A stretch of DNA of 64,000 nucleotides from positions 47,815-111,814 of the forward strand of contig NZ_QZWZ01000022.1 of assembly GCF_003601975.1 (NCBI RefSeq). Direction: 5' to 3'. Position numbers and translations under genes: made by a program. This DNA comes from Mesorhizobium waimense (lineage in GTDB: Bacteria > Pseudomonadota > Alphaproteobacteria > Rhizobiales > Rhizobiaceae). Positions 58,021 through 64,000 of this stretch are shown one piece after another. Position 1 is the first letter of the stretch. Every line of letters begins with the position of its first letter. The notes below the pieces were generated by a model. That model worked only from the letters and a program-made list of their open reading frames with translations, was not told where the DNA came from and did no database searches.

Positions 58021-58551
58021 CTAGGCTCCACGATGGGCAGCAACGACCTGCCGGTATAGTTCGGCTGTCTGCTCGTCGAAACAGCAGAAGATGACGGCTT
58101 CTGGAGCCGTGTTCTTCTCCATGAAGGCGTCTACCGTGGCGACGGCAATCGCCGTCGCCTCATCCTTCGGGTAGCGGTAGACACCGGTGGAGATCGCCGG
58201 AAACGCCACCGTCCGGCATTCTCGGCCCGCGGCAAGTTCGAGTGAGCGGCGGTAGCAGGAGGCGAGCAGTTCGGCCTCACCCTTGCCGCCGCCTTGCCAG
58301 ACCGGTCCGACCGTGTGGATGATGTAGCGGGCCGGCAGCCTGTACCCTTTGGTGAGTTTGGCGTCGCCCGTCTTGCAGCCGTTCAGCATCCGGCATTCGA
58401 CCTCAAGCTCGGGACCGGCCGCTCGGTGGATTGCGCCATCTACTCCGCCGCCACCGAGCAGCGACGAATTGGCGGCATTGACGATGGCGTCGACAGCCAG
58501 CTTGGTGATGTCGCCGGTGTGGACACTGATCCTGCTGCCGACTTCGCTCAT
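58021..58551 (-). CDS. Macro-domain protein (O-acetyl-ADP-ribose deacetylase type)
   Basis: A 176-residue macro domain: ISVHTGDITKLAVDAIVNAAN, then GGGGVDGAIHRAAGPEL and TVAFPAISTGVYRYP are the family signatures, as in YmdB-type proteins that remove the acetyl group of O-acetyl-ADP-ribose or ADP-ribose from Glu/Asp. Its ATG lies one base after the mccB stop, so it is translationally coupled to mccB. A role in protein ADP-ribose or acetyl-group turnover tied to CoA metabolism is possible but unproven. Confidence 0.92.
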   Translation of the reverse strand: MSEVGSRISVHTGDITKLAVDAIVNAANSSLLGGGGVDGAIHRAAGPELEVECRMLNGCKTGDAKLTKGYRLPARYIIHTVGPVWQGGGKGEAELLASCYRRSLELAAGRECRTVAFPAISTGVYRYPKDEATAIAVATVDAFMEKNTAPEAVIFCCFDEQTAELYRQVVAAHRGA

Positions 58552-58552
58552 C

Positions 58553-60160
58553 TCACATCCTGAACACGCCGAAGCGTGTCTCCTCGATCTCGGCATTGAG
58601 CGCGGCCGAGAGGCTTAGCGCCAGCACCTCGCGCGTCTTCGCCGGGTCGATGATTCCGTCGTCCCAGAGCCGCGCCGAGGAATAGAGAGGATGACCCTCA
58701 TGCTCGTATTTCATCAGGATCGGCTTCCTGAATTTCGCTTCCTCTTCGGCGCTCCACTCACCGCCCTTGCGCTCGATGCCCTCGCGCTTGACCATGGCCA
58801 GCACCGTTGCGGCCTGCTCGCCACCCATCACCGAGATGCGGGCGTTCGGCCACATCCACAGGAAGCGCGGTGAATAGGCGCGGCCGCACATGCCGTAATT
58901 GCCGGCGCCGAACGAGCCGCCGATGATCATGGTGACCTTCGGCACCTTGGCGGTGGCGACCGCCATGACCAGCTTGGCGCCGTCCTTGGCGATGCCGCCG
59001 GCCTCGTATTTGCGTCCGACCATGAAGCCGGTGATGTTCTGCAGGAACACCAGCGGGATCTTGCGCTGGCAGCAAAGCTCGATGAAATGCGCGCCCTTCA
59101 GCGCGCTTTCGGAAAACAAGACGCCATTATTGGCGATGATGCCGACCGGCATGCCGTGGAGATGGGCAAAGCCGGTGACCAATGTGGTGCCGTAGTTCTG
59201 CTTGAACTCGTCGAACTCCGAACCGTCGATGACACGCGCGATCACCTCGCGCACATCATAGGGCTGACGCAGATCCGTCGGCACGATGCCGTAGAGCTCA
59301 TGCGGATCGTGAAGCGGTGGATTCGATTTCTGTAAGTTCAGGCTTACGGCCTTGTTCCGATTCAGGTTCTTGACGATGCGCCGGCAAATGGCCAGCGCGT
59401 GTTCGTCATCCATCGCGTAGTGGTCGGCAACGCCGGAGAGCCGCGTGTGTACGTCGGCGCCGCCGAGTTCCTCGGCGCTAACGTCCTCGCCAGTGGCAGC
59501 CTTCACCAGCGGCGGGCCGCCGAGGAAGATGGTCGCCTGGTTGCGCACCATGATCGTCTCGTCCGACATCGCCGGCACATAGGCGCCGCCCGCCGTGCAC
59601 GACCCCATGACACAGGCGATCTGCGGAATGCCCGCCGCCGACATGTTGGCCTGGTTGTAGAAGATGCGGCCGAAATGCTCGCGGTCGGGAAACACCTCGT
59701 CCTGGTTGGGCAAATTGGCGCCGCCGCTGTCGACCAGATAGACGCAGGGCAGATTGTTCTGCAGCGCGATCTCCTGCGCGCGCAGGTGCTTCTTCACCGT
59801 CAACGGGTAATAGGTGCCGCCCTTCACCGTGGCGTCGTTGACGACGACCATGACCTCGGTGCCCTCGACACGGCCGACGCCGGCGATGAGGCCGGCCGCG
59901 GAGATGTCCTCGCCATACATCGACCAGGCCGCGAACTGGCCGATCTCGAGGAAGGGCGAGCCGGTGTCGAGCAACTGGGCAAGGCGCTCGCGCGGCAGAA
60001 GCTTGCCGCGGCCCTGGTGGCGCTCGCGCGCCTCATCCGAGCCGCCGCGCTCCACGCTCACCGCTTTCTCCGCGATGTCGGCAACCAGCGCCCGCATGCG
60101 CTCGGCATTGGCGTGAAAGGTTTCGGAGGAAGGGGAGATTTGGGTTTGCAGCGTGGCCAT
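58553..60160 (-). CDS. mccB: 3-Methylcrotonyl-CoA carboxylase carboxyltransferase subunit
   Basis: A 535-residue carboxyltransferase: the two crotonase-like halves are visible with GSCTAGGAYVPAMSDE in the first and GSFGAGNYGMCGRAYSPRF in the second. The phrase DRLPERAL-type and VFPDREHFGRIFYNQA match MccB rather than AccD or PccB. It transfers carboxyl from biotin to 3-methylcrotonyl-CoA. Macro-domain gene coupled downstream; ivd lies upstream beyond a small plus-strand gene. Confidence 0.93.
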   Translation of the reverse strand: MATLQTQISPSSETFHANAERMRALVADIAEKAVSVERGGSDEARERHQGRGKLLPRERLAQLLDTGSPFLEIGQFAAWSMYGEDISAAGLIAGVGRVEGTEVMVVVNDATVKGGTYYPLTVKKHLRAQEIALQNNLPCVYLVDSGGANLPNQDEVFPDREHFGRIFYNQANMSAAGIPQIACVMGSCTAGGAYVPAMSDETIMVRNQATIFLGGPPLVKAATGEDVSAEELGGADVHTRLSGVADHYAMDDEHALAICRRIVKNLNRNKAVSLNLQKSNPPLHDPHELYGIVPTDLRQPYDVREVIARVIDGSEFDEFKQNYGTTLVTGFAHLHGMPVGIIANNGVLFSESALKGAHFIELCCQRKIPLVFLQNITGFMVGRKYEAGGIAKDGAKLVMAVATAKVPKVTMIIGGSFGAGNYGMCGRAYSPRFLWMWPNARISVMGGEQAATVLAMVKREGIERKGGEWSAEEEAKFRKPILMKYEHEGHPLYSSARLWDDGIIDPAKTREVLALSLSAALNAEIEETRFGVFRM

Positions 60161-60413
60161 TTTGTCGTCGTTTCCTCACCTTGATGCCGCAGCGGAAGCG
60201 GTGTATCAGCGCGCCCCCGAACGTCGCGTGTCTTGCTTAGCATGCGGCGTTCATTTTTGAGCGACACCCTCTGGAGGCAAAGATGAAAGGCATGGACATG
60301 CATTTCACAAGACGTCTCCCTTCGGCATTGGGCTAGCGCCGCCGAAGGGCGGCATTCCACATCCCAAATTTGAGCAAGAGGACACGGCGCCTGCGCGTGC
60401 CGTGGGTGTCATC

Positions 60414-60805
60414 ATGTATGTGCGGTTTGTAACGCCGCTGATCCATCCGGAAGCCGGGTGGAGACCGGCTTTTTCCGGGCGTCCTGGTATCTGTACCGGA
60501 ACGGCTGCCCCGATTGGATTCACGACGAACTGCAGGACCAGTTCGACTGGTTCAACGAGCACCTGCCCGTTCCCGGTCGGGTTGGCCGGCATTTCAGGCG
60601 CCGCAATTCGATCTGGGGCATCTGCTGGTTCGATCCGGGTGCCAGGGAAGCAATCAGCCGCGCCCGCTACTGTGCATGGCTGATCGAGGAAGGCGGCTTG
60701 CCGGTACGGTCGATTACGTCCTGGCAACAGCGCGAGGTTCTCTGGCGCGATTCGCATCAGGTCGTCGCCAGGCCCACCACTGACCTGCCGAGGGCATTCG
60801 GCTGA
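60414..60805 (+). pseudogene. Hypothetical gene with a one-base frameshift
   Basis: ATG 60414 opens MYVRFVTPLIHPEAG and then leaves frame at about 60456. The next frame continues directly with VETGFFRASWYLYRNG and runs 115 codons to the stop at 60805 (IWGICWFDPGAREAIS). The join restores one protein if a single G is added to the GGG at 60456-60458. A shorter protein could start at GTG 60458, but no ribosome binding site stands there. Function unknown. It lies, on the opposite strand, between ivd and mccB. Confidence 0.6.
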
Positions 60806-60808
60806 GGT

Positions 60809-60838
60809 GGCGGAGGGGAGCATCACACCCCCTCCGCC
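60809..60838. terminator. Hairpin between convergent genes
   Basis: GGCGGAGGGG (60809-60818) and CCCCTCCGCC (60829-60838) form a perfect 10-bp stem. The loop holds the ivd stop codon. It lies between the convergent ivd gene and the frameshifted gene. No T tract, so true termination is uncertain. Confidence 0.5.
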
Positions 60839-61986
60839 ATGATCTCGCGGCCGATCAGCCAGCGGCGGATTTCGCTGGTGCCGGCGCCGATCTCGTAGAG
60901 CTTGGCGTCGCGCAGCAGTCGGCCGGTCGGATAGTCGTTGATATAGCCATTGCCGCCGAGCAACTGCAGCGCGTCGAGCGCCATCTGAGTCGCCTTTTCG
61001 GCGGCGAACAGCACGCAGCCGGCGGCGTCCTTGCGTGTCGTCTGGCCGCGGTCGCACGCGGCGGCCACGGCGTAGACGTAGGCGCGGGCGGCGTTCATCA
61101 CCGTGTACATGTCGGCCAGTTTGCCCTGCACCAGCTGGAACTCGCCGATCGGCTGGCCGAACTGCTTGCGCTCATGCACGTAAGGGATAGCCACGTCGAG
61201 GCAGGCCGCCATCAGCCCGATCGGGCCGCCGGCAAGCACTGTGCGCTCATAGTCGAGGCCCGACATCAGCACCTCGACGCCGCGTCCTTCCTCATGCAGT
61301 ACATTGTCGAATGGCACCTCGACATTCTCGAACACCAGTTCGCCGGTATTCGAGCCGCGCATGCCGAGCTTGTCGAGTTTTTGCGCCACGGAAAAGCCGG
61401 CCATCGCCTTCTCGACGATGAAAGCGGTGATGCCGCGCGAGTGACGCTCCGGATCGGTCTTGGCATAGACCACCAAAGTCTCGGCATCCGGACCGTTGGT
61501 GATCCACATTTTCGAGCCGTTGAGCACATAGCGGTCGTTGCGCATTTCGGCGCGCAGCCTGAGCGATACCACGTCCGAGCCGGCGCCGGATTCCGACATC
61601 GCCAGCGCGCCGACCTTTTCGCCACTGCAGAGCGGCGGCAGGTATTTCTCCTTCTGCGCCGGCGTCGCCCAGCGGTTGATCTGATTGACGCACAGGTTGG
61701 AATGGGCGCCGTAGGAAAGGCCGACCGAAGCCGAGGCGCGCGAGATCTCCTCCACCGCCACGACATGCGCGAGATAGCCCATGCCGGTGCCGCCGAAATC
61801 GGGATCGGCGGTGATGCCGAGCAGGCCAAGTGCGCCGAGCTCGGCCCACAGATGCGCCGGGAATTCGTTCGAGCGGTCGATCTCGGCCGCGATCGGCGCG
61901 ATCCTGTCCTGGGCGAAGCGCCGCACCAGGTCGCGCAGCGCCTCGATGTCTTCGTCAAGCCCGAAGCTGAGCGTGTTCGTGTACAT
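60823..61986 (-). CDS. ivd: Isovaleryl-CoA dehydrogenase
   Basis: A 387-residue acyl-CoA dehydrogenase. Start at MYTNTLSFGL with AGGAGG seven bases upstream. Catalytic Glu247 in LDYERTVLAGG occupies the position characteristic of isovaleryl-CoA dehydrogenase rather than the C-terminal position of other family members. FAD-binding motifs SESGAGSDV and KMWITNG are present, and the C-terminal QLLGGNGYINDYPTGR is typical. It oxidises isovaleryl-CoA in leucine breakdown and reduces ETF. The TetR gene lies upstream on the same strand with a palindromic repeat between. Confidence 0.95.
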   Translation of the reverse strand: MYTNTLSFGLDEDIEALRDLVRRFAQDRIAPIAAEIDRSNEFPAHLWAELGALGLLGITADPDFGGTGMGYLAHVVAVEEISRASASVGLSYGAHSNLCVNQINRWATPAQKEKYLPPLCSGEKVGALAMSESGAGSDVVSLRLRAEMRNDRYVLNGSKMWITNGPDAETLVVYAKTDPERHSRGITAFIVEKAMAGFSVAQKLDKLGMRGSNTGELVFENVEVPFDNVLHEEGRGVEVLMSGLDYERTVLAGGPIGLMAACLDVAIPYVHERKQFGQPIGEFQLVQGKLADMYTVMNAARAYVYAVAAACDRGQTTRKDAAGCVLFAAEKATQMALDALQLLGGNGYINDYPTGRLLRDAKLYEIGAGTSEIRRWLIGREIMAEGV

Positions 61987-62001
61987 GCCTTTCCTCCTGC
62001 C

Positions 62002-62045
62002 GCATGACCCCGAAAATCGACTTCGATTTTCGGAAGGGATCATGC
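62002..62045. repeat. Palindromic intergenic repeat (rhizobial family)
   Basis: A 44-base element bounded by GCATGA and TCATGC, with perfect inner arms CCGAAAATCGA (62010-62020) and TCGATTTTCGG (62023-62033). I recognise the pattern as a short palindrome scattered through Mesorhizobium and related genomes. It fills nearly all the space between the TetR stop and the ivd ribosome binding site, so it lies in the ivd leader. Confidence 0.75.
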
Positions 62046-62051
62046 GTGAAA

Positions 62052-62708
62052 TCAAAGTGCTACAGCGTCCTTCGCGCGTCCGAAGGGACGCGCGGCGTTG
62101 TAGGTACCAGTGTCGATCCTCGCGCCAACGAGGCGCATTGTCATCGAAAGATATGACGCCGTGACCTCGGCGATCGACAGCCGCTCGCCGGGCCGGAACC
62201 AGACGATGACGCCGGTCATCATCTGGATCAGCGCCATGGCGGTCAGGCCGGTGTCGTCGATGTCGAAAGCGCCTGTCTCCACGCCGTCGCGCAGGATGGC
62301 GCGCAGTTCTTTCTCGTAAGCCGTGCGCAGGCGCAGGATCTGCGTCAGCCGCTCATGCGACAGGCTGCGCAACTCCATGTTGGAGACATGCGTGGCGTGG
62401 CGGCGTTCGATGTGGAAGGCGATGTGGTTCCGGACATAGGCGGCGAGCCGCGCCGCCGGGTCGGCCGTCGCGGGGCGCGCCGCTGTCCACGCCGCGGTCA
62501 GGCCCTCCATGTGCTCGCGCATCAGCATGAACAGCAGGTCTTCCTTGGTCGGAAAATAGCGGTAGAGCGCGGCCGCCTGTACGCCGACTTCGCTGGCCAA
62601 CTGGCGCATCGACATCGCTTCATAGCCGAGACGCGCGATCAGGCTGACCGCCGCCTCGCGGACGGCAGCCTCGGTCTTTTCGCCATCGGAACCTGTCGTG
62701 CGGGCCAT
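62052..62708 (-). CDS. TetR-family regulator upstream of ivd
   Basis: A 218-residue TetR-type regulator. The helix-turn-helix reads AMSMRQLASEVGVQAAALYRYF; the C-terminal ligand domain follows. Start chosen at MARTTGSDG. Position just before ivd on the same strand suggests it controls the leucine catabolism genes, with an acyl-CoA as likely ligand (inference). AT-rich bases 62725-62760 with AAACGTTCAATTAATT hold its promoter and perhaps its operator. Confidence 0.88.
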   Translation of the reverse strand: MARTTGSDGEKTEAAVREAAVSLIARLGYEAMSMRQLASEVGVQAAALYRYFPTKEDLLFMLMREHMEGLTAAWTAARPATADPAARLAAYVRNHIAFHIERRHATHVSNMELRSLSHERLTQILRLRTAYEKELRAILRDGVETGAFDIDDTGLTAMALIQMMTGVIVWFRPGERLSIAEVTASYLSMTMRLVGARIDTGTYNAARPFGRAKDAVAL

Positions 62709-62780
62709 GCTCACCTCATCGAGGCAAATAATAAAACAAACGTTCAATTAATTCAAGAGGGCGCAATCTGCGTGCCCTGT

Positions 62781-63065
62781 TCACACAACGATCGTGAAGC
62801 TCGTTGGCGCGGTCCAGGAGTCGAGTTCCTCGACGTCAACGCGCGAGACCGATGCGCCCGCCGGGCCTTTCCAGAGGCGTTGGATCATTGACGAGACCGC
62901 GGCGTCGGCTCCGGCCATCCGCGCCGTCACCGAACCATCGCTTTCGTTGCGCACCCAGCCGGCAAGGCCGAGCCGGATGGCTTCGCTTCGCGCCCAGACC
63001 CTGTAGCTGACGCCTTGCACTCTGCCGAAAACGCGCGCCTGCACGGCCCTTTGCCGATCATTCAT
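62781..63065 (-). CDS. acyP: Acylphosphatase
   Basis: A 94-residue acylphosphatase. The phosphate-binding loop GRVQGVSYRVW holds Arg22 and the catalytic Asn40 stands in GWVRNESDGSV. Length is normal. It hydrolyses acyl phosphates such as acetyl phosphate and carbamoyl phosphate. Start at MNDRQRAV; the frame extends upstream without support. It is divergent from the MarR regulator. Confidence 0.93.
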   Translation of the reverse strand: MNDRQRAVQARVFGRVQGVSYRVWARSEAIRLGLAGWVRNESDGSVTARMAGADAAVSSMIQRLWKGPAGASVSRVDVEELDSWTAPTSFTIVV

Positions 63066-63207
63066 CGCTCGCCCCGAAGCGTCTCCATGCAATTGTGCAC
63101 ATGAATCTGGCGCTTCACCCGGCGAATGCAAGCCGCTTCCATCGGGATCGCGGGGGCCGAATGCTCACGTCCTAGGCTGCAGATGGATGACTCAATCCAA
63201 TAAATAG

Positions 63208-63220
63208 TTGACTTGATCAA
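63208..63220. promoter_or_regulatory. Candidate operator upstream of the MarR gene
   Basis: TTGACTTGATCAA contains the 8-bp palindrome TTGATCAA and a TTGACT that could serve as a -35 box. It lies about 50 bases before the MarR start in an AT-rich stretch. Autoregulation by the MarR protein is plausible. Confidence 0.4.
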
Positions 63221-63269
63221 ATAATTGAGGATGAGTCCAGCGGCGGATATCGTTTGAGGAAGGCCTGAC

Positions 63270-63806
63270 ATGCCGGTCGAACGCAATGCCCTGGTCGGCG
63301 ACATCCGCCGCTTCAACCGGTTCTATACCGGCCTGATCGGGCTGCTCGACGAGACCTTGACGCACAGTGCCTATACGCTGACCGAGGCGCGGGTGCTGTT
63401 CGAGCTGGATCGCAGGTCGGGCGCTCCTGCTGCCGATACGGGTGGCACGGCGGGTTTTCTTGCGCGGATGTTCCATCTCGATATCGGGCCGGCGGCCTCC
63501 GAAATGGCCAGGGAGCTGCGGCTCGAACCGACTTATCTCACGCGTATCCTGCGAAAATTCGCGGCTACCGGCCTGACCGAAATGCGCGCCGACCCGAACG
63601 ACCGGCATCGCCGCCGCCTGTCCCTGACGGCCTGCGGCAATCGGGCATTGGCAAGGTTGCAGATGACGGCGAACCAAGACCTCGCCCGCCTGACGGCCGG
63701 CCTTGCCGATGACGAAGCCCAGCAGCTTTCAGACGCGTTGAAACGGGTCACGCGCCTGCTCGGCGGCGACATGGGTGAAACCGCTACGAGCGGAAATCGC
63801 CAATAG
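63270..63806 (+). CDS. MarR-family transcriptional regulator
   Basis: A 178-residue MarR-type regulator with N- and C-terminal dimerisation helices and a central winged helix (ASEMARELRLEPTYLTRILRKF, then the wing RADPNDRHRRRLSLTACG). An insert of about 20 residues (GAPAADTGGTAGFLARMF) stands before the DNA-binding helices. Starts at MPVERNAL with GAGGAAGG upstream. Some family members in this subgroup are fused to acetyltransferases; here only the MarR part exists. Target unknown. Confidence 0.87.
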   Translation: MPVERNALVGDIRRFNRFYTGLIGLLDETLTHSAYTLTEARVLFELDRRSGAPAADTGGTAGFLARMFHLDIGPAASEMARELRLEPTYLTRILRKFAATGLTEMRADPNDRHRRRLSLTACGNRALARLQMTANQDLARLTAGLADDEAQQLSDALKRVTRLLGGDMGETATSGNRQ

Positions 63807-63984
63807 GCATGCCGCTTGGCGAGTGCGCGCGCTCCCGAAAGTCGGGCCATGCGCTAGGACCAATCGACATTCAGGATTGAACGAAGCCGCTGACGCGGCA
63901 TTTGGCGGGTCGGTTTGCGGGTGAAGCTTCTGTTTTGGAGGATTGCGGCTGTTGAAGCGCAATCTTGAGAACAGGAGCAATAAA

Positions 63985-64000
63985 ATGGCCGAGTTGAGCC
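63985..64000 (+). CDS. Start of a gene cut by the window edge
   Basis: ATG 63985 opens MAELS and runs off the window. AGGAG lies 7 bases upstream. An in-frame TTG at 63952, preceded by TTGGAGG, is an alternative start. Product unknown. Confidence 0.5.

Noticed and set aside
60305..61057. 250-codon minus-strand frame ahead of mccB
   Set aside because: It overlaps the end of ivd in another frame and has no domain or start signal.
1..64000. CRISPR array, tRNA, rRNA or complete insertion sequence
   Set aside because: No regularly spaced repeats, no cloverleaf-type sequence and no transposase frame were seen while reading the window; a covariance-model search was not possible here.

Overview
The window is a high-GC stretch of alphaproteobacterial chromosome. 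Gene content, gene order and intergenic repeats point to the Rhizobiales, most likely Mesorhizobium or a close relative. Supporting clues are the PleC/DivJ-type histidine kinases, the feuN-feuP-feuQ block, the ccmIEFH-degP-two-component-glnE-pleC-pepN order, several Rhizobiales DUF proteins, and two palindromic intergenic elements of a type scattered through rhizobial genomes. No rRNA, tRNA, CRISPR array, prophage or complete insertion sequence was recognised.

Layout. 0.5-8.3 kb: a DivJ-like kinase overlapping a peptidoglycan-binding membrane protein, DUF1491 and DUF2336 genes, a split DUF1254/DUF1214 pair and a class A penicillin-binding protein. 8.4-13.2 kb: a TetR regulator divergent, across a 32-bp dyad, from a dimethylglycine-dehydrogenase-like flavoprotein and an MttB-family methyltransferase. 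13.2-19.4 kb: accessory-looking ground with small proteins, a DUF1488 pair, a decayed second mttB copy, a LysR regulator divergent from a methyltransferase/NAD(P)-binding pair across a perfect 11-bp inverted repeat, a frameshifted cupin gene, a second TetR gene and an orphan phage-tail-like DUF3168 gene. 19.5-34.4 kb: feuNPQ, a lipoprotein, ccmIEFH, a convergent ParE/RHH toxin-antitoxin pair, degP, a second OmpR-type two-component system and glnE. 34.5-45.9 kb: EF-hand and SnoaL-like proteins, pleC, pepN, an orphan CoxL-like molybdenum hydroxylase subunit, an EamA transporter, an XRE/MmyB regulator and a family-4-like uracil-DNA glycosylase. 46-55.5 kb: ETF-ubiquinone oxidoreductase, DUF922 protein, an endonuclease/exonuclease/phosphatase-fold protein, AMP nucleosidase, small secreted proteins, DUF2147, a Sel1-like protein and a branched-chain amino acid binding protein. 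55.5-62.7 kb: leucine catabolism (mccA, mccB, ivd and a TetR regulator), interrupted by a macro-domain gene, a secreted protein and a frameshifted gene. The window ends with acylphosphatase, a MarR regulator and the first codons of a cut-off gene.

How the parts connect. Isovaleryl-CoA dehydrogenase and the DMGDH-like enzyme both belong to families that reduce electron-transfer flavoprotein, and ETF-QO encoded here passes those electrons to ubiquinone. The ccm genes mature the c-type cytochromes further down the respiratory chain. DivJ-like and PleC-like kinases are the expected opposing regulators of DivK in the cell cycle. GlnE sets glutamine synthetase activity and DegP guards the envelope.

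No complete new system is evident. The best leads are: the TetR-controlled DMGDH/MttB module with no corrinoid-protein gene in the window, together with its decayed mttB duplicate; the LysR/methyltransferase pair with a perfect palindromic site; the macro-domain gene inside the mcc cluster; the uracil-DNA glycosylase lacking two of four expected Fe-S cysteines; and several small proteins below usual gene-finder cut-offs. All calls were made by reading sequence and translations; no database search was run.
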